The notes under the pieces: generated by a model | Seen by the model: only the letters and a program-made list of their open reading frames with translations | Told to the model about the DNA's origin: nothing | Databases searched by the model: none | Assembly (NCBI GenBank): GCA_964625865.1 | Contig: CAZVEV010000080.1 | Location: 1-20,911, forward strand | DNA length: 20,911 nucleotides | Source of the DNA: CAZVEV01 sp964625865 | GTDB taxonomy: Bacteria > Planctomycetota > Phycisphaerae > SM23-33 | Reading direction: 5' to 3' | In this document: one piece after another, positions 1 to 6,669 of the stretch | How the letters are laid out: each line of letters opens with the position of its first letter | How positions within the stretch are numbered: position 1 is the stretch's first letter | Translations under genes and position numbers: made by a program

Positions 1-55
1 CGCTGCGTGAAACAATGCTCCGTCCGCCATCCACAACTATTGACAATATCTCCAT
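1..55 (-). CDS. Start of an unidentified protein, running off the left edge
   Basis: Reading leftward from an ATG at 55-53, the frame stays open to the edge and begins MEILSIVVDGGRSIVSRS. An AAAGGA ribosome-binding site lies 6 nt before the ATG (63-68), and a promoter of the TTGCAA/TAGAAT type lies further upstream at 132-159, so a real gene start is plausible. Only 18 residues are visible, too few to assign a family. Most of the visible codons lie in a 34-nt sequence that recurs inverted at the right end of the window (20858-20891), so the reading may instead be part of a repeat. An in-frame ATG at 61 is too close to the ribosome-binding site to be preferred. Confidence 0.4.
   Translation of the reverse strand, partial: MEILSIVVDGGRSIVSRS
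20..53. repeat. Left copy of 34-nt window-terminal inverted repeat
   Basis: This 34-nt segment is the reverse complement of 20858-20891 at 32 of 34 positions; the two differences are adjacent, near the middle. Sequence on both sides of each copy is unrelated. It overlaps the start of the minus-strand gene at 55. It may be a dispersed repeat, an end of a mobile element, or a repeat that stopped assembly. Confidence 0.75.
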
Positions 56-131
56 CTTCATTCCTTTAAGTGATTCGCATACTCTCTCGAGAAGCGCTGA
101 CTCAAACGTGCAGATGAGCCTCTCTCACTAT

Positions 132-159
132 ATTCTATCGCGACTTCCGATCATTGCAA
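132..159 (-). promoter_or_regulatory. Promoter for the leftward gene at 55 (TTGCAA-N16-TAGAAT)
   Basis: On the minus strand TTGCAA (159-154) lies 16 nt from TAGAAT (137-132), preceded by a pyrimidine tract containing TTTTCT (170-161). The arrangement matches the promoters of the three PEP-CTERM genes in this window. TTGCAA is its own reverse complement, so a weak rightward promoter (TTGCAA, 15 nt, TATTGT) for the 301 gene could share it. Confidence 0.5.
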
Positions 160-300
160 GAGAAAAAAGGAATCTATTGTCGCCTGGGTGGGCCGCTCGA
201 GTATCAAGACAGGGCTGCATCGGCGTGCGGCGCGCGATATCATCGTGGTGTTCCAAGGCTCGGCTGGCGAGGGCGGGCGCGGTCGGATGGGAGAATGGCA

Positions 301-1845
301 ATGTTGCGATCAGTCGCGGCTGTGTTTGCTGTGATGACAGCTGTTTCTGTGGTGGCCCTCGCCGCGGAGTCGCCTTCTGCGCCGGGGCCTTACGTCCATC
401 ACAGGAACGCGGCGACGTTTCGTGAGGGACAACCGCTGGTGGCGACCTCGTACTTCTACTGGTACGACGCGGCCAGCGGGATGCACGTGCTCGACGCCGA
501 CGGCACCGATGCGCTGACCGACCATCCGCCGACGCTGAAGGGGATGTCGTATCGGAGCGTGGCGTGGCACGAGGGGCAGTTGAGCGACATGATCGACGCA
601 GGCATCGACGTGGTCCTGCCGGTCTATTGGGGCTTTCCGGGCGCGAAGGGTCACTGGTCAAACGACGGGCTCGGGCCGCTGGTTGAGGCGCGCAAGCGCC
701 TGCTGGCGGCGGGCAAGCGGCCGCCGGCGATCGGCATGTTCTACGACACGTCCACGCTGCGATTCCACAGAACGGACTGCCCGATCGACCTGACCACCGA
801 GGCCGGGCGACAGTGGTTCTTCGCCACCATCCGGGACTGCTATTCGCTGATCCCGCCCGAGCATCGCGCGTGCATCGGGGGCAAGCCGGTCGTGCTGCTG
901 TACGCGGCGGCCTTTGCGAAGAAGGTCGACGCGGCGCTCCTGCCGGAGACCCGGCGGCGATTTCGCAAGGCGTTCGACTGCGACCTCTACATCGTCAAGA
1001 AGGCCGAGTGGCCCGGGCCGGCCGACAGCGTCTACCAGTGGGGCGCCGCCCTGATGCCGCAGCTTCTGGCCACCGCGGCGGTGGGGCCCGGGTACGACCA
1101 CTCGGCCGTCGAAGGGCGCTGGCCGCTGGTGCGCAAGCGTCTGGGAGGGCGGTTCTACCGCTGGTCGTGGGAGAAACTGCTGGCGATGGACCCGGCTGCC
1201 CGGGCGACGCTGGTCCACGTCGAAACGTGGAACGAGTTTCACGAGGGTACGGAGATCTGCGAGTCGCTGGAGTACGGGCGTCAGTACATCGAGTTGACGC
1301 GCCGCTACGCGGAGATGTTCCGGGCGGGCAAGCGGATCGAGCGCCCGATCGCCAAGCCCGTGCCGGCTGTCGTCTCGGTCACGGCGCGCCAGACGGACGG
1401 CATCCGCGTGGTGCCGCAGCAGGCGGGGGACGGGCCGGTGGTCGTGCGGACCGCGGCAGGGCGGGCGGCGCTGTCCACGGCGCCGAACAACTGCTCCCCC
1501 ACGCACCGGTATCTGTACTTCGACGTGGACGACCTGTTCGCCCACGACACGGACGAGCCGGTGATTGTCACGATAAGCTACTGCGACGATGGGGCCGCCT
1601 CGTTTGCCCTGGAGTACGACTCGGCCGACCCGAAGCTCACCGGCCCCGCACAGACGTTCCGCGCCGGAGGCGCCTGGCCGATTGCCGGAACCAAGAAGTG
1701 GAAGCAGATCACTCTCACCTTACCGCATGCCCGCTTCGCCGGCCGGACCAACGGTGTCGACTTCCGCCTGTCCGTCACCGGCGGAGACCTCGCCGTCGGT
1801 CACATCGCCATCCGCCGGCCGAAACCCACATCAGGCGCCAAGTAG
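301..1845 (+). CDS. Secreted DUF5010-like putative glycoside hydrolase
   Basis: The 514-residue product starts with a clear signal peptide (hydrophobic residues 5-21, likely cleavage near ALA-AES), so it acts outside the cytoplasm. Residues about 35-350 form a TIM-barrel-like domain of the DUF5010 type: an early SYFYWYD segment, DAGIDVVLPVYWG near 99, and a late ETWNEFHEGTEI motif (308-319) whose N311, E312 and E315 resemble the WNEW-x-EG signature of GH99/GH71-like and WbsX-like enzymes. Residues about 360-514 look like a beta-sandwich ending in VGHIAIRRP, as expected for a carbohydrate-binding accessory domain. The start at 301 was chosen because GGGAG lies about 7 nt upstream and it gives the cleanest signal peptide; ATG 295 is an alternative. 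No terminator is evident after the stop. Family assignment is from recognition; the substrate is unknown. Confidence 0.75.
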   Translation: MLRSVAAVFAVMTAVSVVALAAESPSAPGPYVHHRNAATFREGQPLVATSYFYWYDAASGMHVLDADGTDALTDHPPTLKGMSYRSVAWHEGQLSDMIDAGIDVVLPVYWGFPGAKGHWSNDGLGPLVEARKRLLAAGKRPPAIGMFYDTSTLRFHRTDCPIDLTTEAGRQWFFATIRDCYSLIPPEHRACIGGKPVVLLYAAAFAKKVDAALLPETRRRFRKAFDCDLYIVKKAEWPGPADSVYQWGAALMPQLLATAAVGPGYDHSAVEGRWPLVRKRLGGRFYRWSWEKLLAMDPAARATLVHVETWNEFHEGTEICESLEYGRQYIELTRRYAEMFRAGKRIERPIAKPVPAVVSVTARQTDGIRVVPQQAGDGPVVVRTAAGRAALSTAPNNCSPTHRYLYFDVDDLFAHDTDEPVIVTISYCDDGAASFALEYDSADPKLTGPAQTFRAGGAWPIAGTKKWKQITLTLPHARFAGRTNGVDFRLSVTGGDLAVGHIAIRRPKPTSGAK

Positions 1846-1960
1846 CCTGCGACCTACCGCCTGCGCCTCCCCCATGCCAGCAGGCCGCCGGCAGCAGGGA
1901 CAACGACGATCAAGCTTCACCTCCGACCCGACCGATGATATCCTAACAAGCAACCATCTT

Positions 1961-2015
1961 GGCCTCCTTGCCTTCGATAGTTCTTGTGGACACCTATCGA
2001 ATCGGCAAGGAGGCC
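1961..2015. repeat. Long inverted repeat between the DUF5010-like and peptidase genes
   Basis: Arms 1961-1980 and 1994-2015 are complementary over 20 pairs with a single 2-nt bulge (TC at 2002-2003) around a 13-nt loop. The stem begins GGCCTCCTTGCC and ends GGCAAGGAGGCC. No T-run follows, so it is not a canonical intrinsic terminator. It lies in the 375-nt gap 1846-2220, which otherwise holds only the peptidase promoter and a small CTCCC/GGGAG hairpin near 2143-2157. Confidence 0.75.
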
Positions 2016-2147
2016 GACGTCTTGCCACACCGACCACACACCTTGGGACAGTTACATTCGCGATCGGCCGGCCCTTCTTGCACCTCGGGGACTCGTGACT
2101 TGTGCGGCTGTCCGACTGGTGGGCGAGTCCGCCGACCGTGAACTCCC

Positions 2148-2176
2148 TTGCAGGGAGCGCGGGGCCGCGGCATAGT
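2148..2176 (+). promoter_or_regulatory. Putative promoter of the C1B peptidase gene (TTGCAG-N17-CATAGT)
   Basis: TTGCAG at 2148-2153 is 17 nt from CATAGT at 2171-2176, which matches TATAAT at four of six positions. It would start transcription shortly before the AGGAG ribosome-binding site at 2208-2212. The -35 form matches other promoters in this window. Confidence 0.45.
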
Positions 2177-2220
2177 GGATGGCGTTCGGATGACACAGAC
2201 CCACGACAGGAGCGCCCGGC

Positions 2221-3555
2221 ATGGAAGACAGCATTGCCGCCGACGACATCAGGCGATTCGACGAGGCGTTTGCGGGCGAGGCGGCCAACGCCCTGGCGCT
2301 GAACGCGGTAACCCAGAGCGGCATCGCGGCTGCGGCGCTGAACCGCGACGTGGTCAACCGCATCGATCACACGTACTCCGACCTCATCCAGACGCCCGAG
2401 GTGACCAACCAGAAGTCCAGCGGGCGGTGCTGGCTGTTCGCGGGCCTCAACACGCTGCGGCTGGCCGCCATGGCCAAGATGGACCTCGAGAAGTTCGAAC
2501 TGTCCCAGGCGTACCTGATGTTCTGGGACAAGCTCGAGAAGGCCAACTACTTCCTCGAGAACATGATCGCCACGCGCACCGAGCCGCTGGACGGGCGGCT
2601 GATGATGCACCTGCTTGCCGACCCGGTCCCCGACGGGGGGCAGTGGGACATGTTCGTCAACCTGATCGACAAGTACGGCGTGGTGCCCAAGGTCGCCATG
2701 CCTGAGACGCACAGCAGCAGCAAGTCCGGGCCGATGAACGCCGTGCTGACCGCTCGCCTGCGGGAAGACGCCGCCGCCCTGCGGAAGTTGGCCGACGGTG
2801 GGGCGTCCGAAGACGAGCTGCGCCAGGCCAAGGGCGCGATGGTCCAGCAGATCCACCGCATGCTCTGCATTCACCTGGGCAGGCCCCCCGAGCGGTTCGT
2901 CTGGGAGTGGCGCGACAAGGACAAGGCGTTCCACCGCCACGGCGAGATCACGCCGCGGGAGTTCTTCACCGAGTACGTTGCAGTGGACCTCGACGACATG
3001 GTCTGCATTATCAACGCCCCGACCGCCGACAAGCCGTTCGACCGGATGTACACGGTGCAGTACCTCGGCAACGTGGTGGCCGGGCACATCGTGCGATATC
3101 TCAACGTCGAGATAGGCGTGTTGAAGCAGGCGGCCGTCGACATGATCGTCGACGGGCAGGCCGTCTGGTTCGGCTGCGACGTGGGCAAGATGCTCAACCG
3201 CGACCTGGGCGTGCTGGACCTGGACGTGTACGACTTCGAACTGGTCTACGGGGTGCCGCTGACGCTGGACAAGGCCGGCCGCCTCGATTACGGCCACAGC
3301 CGCATGACCCACGCGATGGTGCTCACTGGCGTGGACCTGGACGAAGAGGGCAAGCCCACCAAGTGGCGCGTGGAGAACAGTTGGGGCGACGAGAAGGGCG
3401 ACAAGGGCTACCTGACGATGTCCGACCGGTGGTTTGAGGAGTACCTCTACGAGATCACGATCTCGAAGAAGCACATCGATGCGGCCCGTCTGGCCGTCCT
3501 GGACACCCCCCCGATCGTCCTGCCCCCCTGGGACCCCATGGGCGCCCTGGCGTGA
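2221..3555 (+). CDS. pepC: C1B-family cysteine aminopeptidase (bleomycin hydrolase / PepC)
   Basis: The 444-residue product matches the usual 440-455 residue length of bleomycin hydrolase/aminopeptidase C, a cytosolic papain-fold enzyme that removes N-terminal residues from peptides and in known members forms a hexameric barrel. The whole active site is visible: oxyanion Gln64 and nucleophile Cys70 in QKSSGRCWLFAGLN, His364 in SRMTHAMVLTG, and Asn386 in WRVENSWGDEKGDKGY. The C-terminus PPWDPMGALA is typical of the family, where it reaches into the active-site cleft and limits attack to exopeptidase cleavage. There is no signal peptide, which sets this gene apart from its exported neighbours. 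AGGAG (2208-2212) lies 8 nt before the ATG. It has its own promoter and terminator, so it appears monocistronic and probably does general peptide turnover. Confidence 0.95.
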   Translation: MEDSIAADDIRRFDEAFAGEAANALALNAVTQSGIAAAALNRDVVNRIDHTYSDLIQTPEVTNQKSSGRCWLFAGLNTLRLAAMAKMDLEKFELSQAYLMFWDKLEKANYFLENMIATRTEPLDGRLMMHLLADPVPDGGQWDMFVNLIDKYGVVPKVAMPETHSSSKSGPMNAVLTARLREDAAALRKLADGGASEDELRQAKGAMVQQIHRMLCIHLGRPPERFVWEWRDKDKAFHRHGEITPREFFTEYVAVDLDDMVCIINAPTADKPFDRMYTVQYLGNVVAGHIVRYLNVEIGVLKQAAVDMIVDGQAVWFGCDVGKMLNRDLGVLDLDVYDFELVYGVPLTLDKAGRLDYGHSRMTHAMVLTGVDLDEEGKPTKWRVENSWGDEKGDKGYLTMSDRWFEEYLYEITISKKHIDAARLAVLDTPPIVLPPWDPMGALA

Positions 3556-3569
3556 CGGCGCCGCGGCAG

Positions 3570-3614
3570 GCCGCCGTCGGCCTGGGGGGGCTGCGGCGTC
3601 GTAGACGCGCATAG
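3570..3614 (+). pseudogene. Orphan PEP-CTERM tail remnant
   Basis: In a frame different from the peptidase gene, 15 nt after its stop, the sequence reads AAVGLGGLRRRRRA then TAG: the hydrophobic stretch and basic tail of a PEP-CTERM sorting signal. At the DNA level the first 15 or so bases are identical to the same part of the PEP-CTERM gene ending at 5205 (around 5164-5178), and the following codons stay similar. No PEP motif or body of a protein precedes it. It looks like the leftover 3' end of a lost PEP-CTERM gene. Chance similarity in GC-rich sequence is possible. Confidence 0.45.
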
Positions 3615-3640
3615 ACGCCGTCACGGCACAGATACGCCAC

Positions 3641-3670
3641 GGGGCGGCCTCTCGTCGGGTCGCCCCTTTT
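3641..3670 (+). terminator. Rho-independent terminator after the peptidase gene
   Basis: GGGGCG (3641-3646) pairs with CGCCCC (3661-3666) around a short loop and is followed by TTTT (3667-3670). It lies about 85 nt after the peptidase stop, beyond the PEP-CTERM remnant. Confidence 0.65.
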
Positions 3671-3708
3671 CATGTGCAGACGGAGAGTGAAGGCTCTTGC
3701 AGATTCTG

Positions 3709-3746
3709 GTTTTCTTCCTGCAAAGATCGCGTTGGCACGGTAACAT
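3709..3746 (+). promoter_or_regulatory. Promoter of the DNRLRE PEP-CTERM gene (CTGCAA-N17-TAACAT)
   Basis: CTGCAA (3718-3723) and TAACAT (3741-3746) are 17 nt apart, preceded by a TTTTCTTC tract. The spacer contains ATCGCG at almost the same place as in the promoter of the LamG gene at 11353. It predicts a 5' leader of about 120 nt before the ATG at 3874. A sigma-54 reading of TTGGCACGG in the spacer was considered, but the -12 GC is missing. Confidence 0.5.
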
Positions 3747-3873
3747 ATTCCAGAGAGTTGGTGAACGGCACCAACCGAGCCGGGTGAGGTCAACTGCACG
3801 TTTGTCACGACAGAGCCGCGAACGAAGGCGGACCCGACGCTTTGCCTGATTGGAAACCCATAGGGAGGTCATC

Positions 3874-5205
3874 ATGAGGACATCAATCGCTGTCGTAGCA
3901 TCTCTGCTCGTTCTGGCGCTGGCGGTCCCGTCGTCTGCGGGCCCCATCACAGCCTCCGACAACGCCTATGTGAAGAAGGGCGAAGAGGACAAGGACGACG
4001 ACAATCGGCTGATGGTCAAGAGCAATGGCGCCAACGGCAACTCTCGTATCGGTTACCTTCGCTTTGGTGTCGGCGGCACGACTGTGGGTCCGCTGGACAC
4101 CGTGACGCTGGACATGCATCTGGTAGGAAAGGGCAGCGGCAACCTGAACACGCTGAACGTCTACTCGTTGACCGAAGACGACGTGGAAGCGGAAACGACG
4201 TGGAATTCGGTCATGACATGGGATGGTCGCCCGAGCGGCACGACGAATCTGCCCAACGCGAATGTGACTGTCCTGAATACGTACGACTACGCCGACTTGA
4301 GCACGGGCGAGATCGGACTGACCCTGCCGACAGACAGGGTCCGCACGTTGCTGGCCGCCGATACCAATGACGAGGTGACCGTGGTGCTGTTCAACAACAG
4401 CAGCCACAACGGGGGCCAAACCTCCTTTGCGGCGATCGGCAATTCCGACAACTATCTCGAACCGACGCTTACCATTGACCCCCGCGCGCCCGGGACGTAC
4501 GTGACGGTTGTTGAGAGCGCGTATGGCGGAACACTCCAGGAGGACGACCAGACGCCGGGATCCCCCTATTCGTACAACCAGTCGACGACTCACGCCGTCG
4601 TCGGAAATCATGGCGGCGACGCTCGCTGGGACGCCATTCAGATGTTGCTCTTCGAGTTGCCCGATCGCCCCGCAGGCGGATTCCAGGCCGAGGACACGTC
4701 TTTCGAAATCACCGTCGAACGTAACGATGACGCCGATTCAAACGCCGATCTGTGGGCCATCGGATACGTCCCCGCGGAGGATATCGGCGACGTGGGCGCG
4801 AACCTGAACAACGCCGGCGTTACGGATATTGACGATTTCTACCTGAAAGGGAGCGATTTGGAGACAGAGGTCGGATGGAATATCGACGGCGACTTGACCG
4901 AGAAGGTCTGGGACAACATGGCGACCCCGAGTTCGACTGTCGGTCCGCTGTTTTCGCCCGCTGCCGCGAACACCGCCCTTACGGATTTCATCAACGATCT
5001 GTTCGAGAATCATGGCGCCAGTGCGGGCGACTACCTGGTGCTTCGCAATACCTACGATGGCGGCATGGCCAACTACGACGACTATCATTTCTACACAGGA
5101 TCGGCAGCGAGCGATCAGCCGGTTCTGACGTTGACCGTCCCCGAGCCGTCCACCCTCGCCCTGGCCGCCGTCGGCCTGCTGGGGCTGCGACGGCGGAAGA
5201 GGTAA
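3874..5205 (+). CDS. Exported PEP-CTERM protein with two DNRLRE/CBM96-like domains
   Basis: The 443-residue protein has a signal peptide (MRTSIAVVASLLVLALAVPSSAG). Residues about 24-208 form a DNRLRE-type (CBM96-like) beta-sandwich: early ASDNAYVKKG, then YLRFGVGG, LDMHLV, ETTWNSVMTWDG and a closing LEPTLTID. Residues about 211-418 repeat this layout more loosely, with TYVTVVESAYGG at the start and DYHFYTGSAASDQPVLTLTV at the end. The C-terminus is a PEP-CTERM signal: VPEPSTLAL, a hydrophobic stretch, then RRRKR. In known systems an exosortase recognises this tag and releases the protein to the cell surface; no exosortase is in the window. AGGGAGG (3862-3868) sits 5 nt before the ATG, which favours this start over the in-frame ATG at 3850. 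A strong terminator follows. A binding or structural role in the extracellular matrix is inferred. Confidence 0.85.
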   Translation: MRTSIAVVASLLVLALAVPSSAGPITASDNAYVKKGEEDKDDDNRLMVKSNGANGNSRIGYLRFGVGGTTVGPLDTVTLDMHLVGKGSGNLNTLNVYSLTEDDVEAETTWNSVMTWDGRPSGTTNLPNANVTVLNTYDYADLSTGEIGLTLPTDRVRTLLAADTNDEVTVVLFNNSSHNGGQTSFAAIGNSDNYLEPTLTIDPRAPGTYVTVVESAYGGTLQEDDQTPGSPYSYNQSTTHAVVGNHGGDARWDAIQMLLFELPDRPAGGFQAEDTSFEITVERNDDADSNADLWAIGYVPAEDIGDVGANLNNAGVTDIDDFYLKGSDLETEVGWNIDGDLTEKVWDNMATPSSTVGPLFSPAAANTALTDFINDLFENHGASAGDYLVLRNTYDGGMANYDDYHFYTGSAASDQPVLTLTVPEPSTLALAAVGLLGLRRRKR

Positions 5206-5222
5206 GCGCTCTCTTGAAACAC

Positions 5223-5252
5223 AAAGCCCCACCGAATGCGGTGGGGCTTTTT
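5223..5252 (+). terminator. Strong intrinsic terminator after the DNRLRE PEP-CTERM gene
   Basis: AAAGCCCCACCG and CGGTGGGGCTTT form a perfect 12-bp stem around AATG, and the descending arm ends in five T. It begins 17 nt after the stop codon. The A-run before and T-run after could allow function in both directions, but no gene converges on it. Confidence 0.9.
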
Positions 5253-5416
5253 CAATGGATCTGGGCCGACTCCAACGGGCAGCGAGGCAGGCCCACCTCC
5301 TGCCCGCCTCCTTCTCTGACAACAGGGCAGCCGGTCCGGAGAGGCGTCTAGCTCGACAATGCCGGCCCGGAGGCGGCAGGGGCGCTCGGGTCAAAAAAGA
5401 CTGCCCTTCTTCGCAG

Positions 5417-5452
5417 TTTTCTCTTGCGTTTTTCGTGGTGTTGTGATATAAA
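5417..5452 (+). promoter_or_regulatory. Promoter of the first LamG PEP-CTERM gene (TTGCGT-N17-TATAAA)
   Basis: TTTTCTC (5417-5423) leads directly into TTGCGT (5424-5429), 17 nt from TATAAA (5447-5452), with TGTGA just before the -10 adding an extended -10 character. This is the best promoter in the window by inspection. It predicts a leader of roughly 165 nt before the ATG at 5625. Confidence 0.65.
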
Positions 5453-5466
5453 TGAATACAGTGAAG

Positions 5467-5533
5467 CTGGTTCGCGGCGAGTGAATCGGCGCAGAAGCAT
5501 GTAGATGAAGGAGTTAGGCAACTAGCGAACCGG
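5467..5533 (+). promoter_or_regulatory. Inverted repeat in the 5' leader of the first LamG gene
   Basis: CTGGTTCGC (5467-5475) can pair with GCGAACCGG (5525-5533), closing a 49-nt internal region just downstream of the promoter. The long leader with a closing helix could be a structured regulatory RNA. I do not recognise any known riboswitch consensus in it. The rest of the 5206-5624 gap holds only the terminator and promoter noted separately. Confidence 0.35.
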
Positions 5534-5624
5534 GGTCTTCTCGGCTTGCCTACTCTTTTGTGGCCGACCGGCGCGGGCTTGCGGCAGCAGGCCTTGTCTT
5601 GAGATGCTGAAAGGAGCAACTGAA

Positions 5625-6497
5625 ATGGGGATGCAGATGACAGGTCAACGGTTGGCGGTCCTCGGTGTTTGCGCGGTGTTTCTTTTCGCGGCCTGTCCGG
5701 CCGAGGCAGTGCTGTTCGTCCACTACGACTTCGATATGCTGGTCAGTCCCACTACGGTCAAGAACCTGGGTAGCGGCGGCAGTGCGCACGACGGCGTCAT
5801 TGCCGGGGACACCAGTTTCACCAATGCGCCCGCGGGACCGCTGGGCGGCGGGTTCGGGGACTACGCCAACTTCCCGGGCACGAACGATGGCATCCTGATG
5901 GGCGATCTGAACGCCCTGGACGGCGAGGACAAGTTCACCATCGCCATGTGGTTCCGCCGGGACACCAACAACACGGGCGGTGGGAATGACACCAACCACG
6001 GCGTGAACAACGTGCTGTTCGCCAACTCGGCAAACAGTGGCAATGACAACATTGAAATCGGTACCGAGAGCAACAACATCGAGGTCTACCTCGATACGGG
6101 CGGCGGCGGCAACGACGCGACGCGCCGTTTCAACACGACCCCCCTGGGGGGAATTACCGACGGAACCTGGTACCACCTCGCGGTAACGTGGGATGCGGCT
6201 GCATCTCCGGAAGTGCGCGTCTACCTCAGCGGCAGGCTCGTGGGGACTAACAACGCCTGGAACGGCGCGGACGTCGATGGCTCGACCGACCATCCTGCGA
6301 CGCTGGGCTACGCCCGGCAGGATAATCAGAAGTGGGGCGACTTCGACGGGGCCATCGACGAATTCCGGCTGTACGACGATGAAGCCCTGACGCTCGTCGA
6401 GATCCAGGCGCTGATCCCCGAGCCGCTGACGATGCTGGCCGTCGGAATGAGCATCGCCGGGTTGGGCGGATACGTCCGCAGGCGGACGCGCAGCTAG
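5625..6497 (+). CDS. Exported LamG-domain PEP-CTERM protein
   Basis: The 290-residue protein has an export signal ending near CPAEA. Residues about 26-255 are one LamG/concanavalin-A-like jelly-roll domain, shown by the ordered landmarks FTIAMWFRRDT, GTWYHLAVTWD, VRVYLSGRLVGTN, ATLGYARQDNQKWGDFDGAIDEFRLYDDEAL and LVEIQALI. The last 28 residues are a PEP-CTERM tag (IPEPLTMLAVG, hydrophobic helix, then YVRRRTRS). LamG domains usually bind glycans or other surface ligands, so this is probably a surface-displayed binding protein rather than an enzyme; no catalytic residues are recognisable. AAGGAG (5611-5616) lies 8 nt before the ATG, so this start is preferred to ATG 5604. Its tag and terminator are almost copied in the LamG gene at 11353. 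Confidence 0.85.
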   Translation: MGMQMTGQRLAVLGVCAVFLFAACPAEAVLFVHYDFDMLVSPTTVKNLGSGGSAHDGVIAGDTSFTNAPAGPLGGGFGDYANFPGTNDGILMGDLNALDGEDKFTIAMWFRRDTNNTGGGNDTNHGVNNVLFANSANSGNDNIEIGTESNNIEVYLDTGGGGNDATRRFNTTPLGGITDGTWYHLAVTWDAAASPEVRVYLSGRLVGTNNAWNGADVDGSTDHPATLGYARQDNQKWGDFDGAIDEFRLYDDEALTLVEIQALIPEPLTMLAVGMSIAGLGGYVRRRTRS

Positions 6498-6566
6498 ACG
6501 ACCACCGGATAACCGTACGCAACCAACGCCCCGGTCCTGCTTCAGGCGGATCGGGGCGTTTTCCAT
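6416..6566 (+). repeat. PEP-CTERM tag plus terminator cassette, copy 1
   Basis: The 151-nt segment from the codons for the PEP motif through the stop codon to the end of the terminator aligns without gaps to 12621-12771. I count about 14 mismatches, concentrated around the basic tail codons and just after the stop; the terminator part differs by one base. The upstream parts of the two genes are not similar at the DNA level to this degree. Confidence 0.9.
6525..6562 (+). terminator. Intrinsic terminator of the first LamG gene
   Basis: AACGCCCCG (6525-6533) pairs perfectly with CGGGGCGTT (6552-6560), followed by more T. The 18-nt loop is identical to that of the terminator at 12731-12768. It also separates this gene from the convergent sulfatase ending at 6670. 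Confidence 0.85.
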
Positions 6567-6669
6567 GCTCCGACCGGACCTTGAGCCCCTGGCTCCCGGT
6601 TCGCGCGGGAGCAGGAAGAGGCGCAAGGGAGGCAGGCGAGTTGGCTCCTTTCGGAGAAGGGCCTTGGGC

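Noticed and set aside
15..425. 136-codon plus-strand frame near the left edge
   Set aside because: It spans the divergent promoter region and overlaps the signal peptide of the 301 gene in another frame; composition is not protein-like.
1831..3624. Long open frame on the minus strand opposite the peptidase gene
   Set aside because: It is the antisense shadow of a clear C1B peptidase with all catalytic residues; its translation is rich in V, D, H, R and G as expected from reverse reading of GC-rich codons, with no motif.
3730..3750. Sigma-54 promoter (TTGGCACGG) upstream of the DNRLRE PEP-CTERM gene
   Set aside because: The -24-like GG is present, but the required GC at the -12 position is TA, so the element is incomplete; the sigma-70-like reading with 17-nt spacing fits better.
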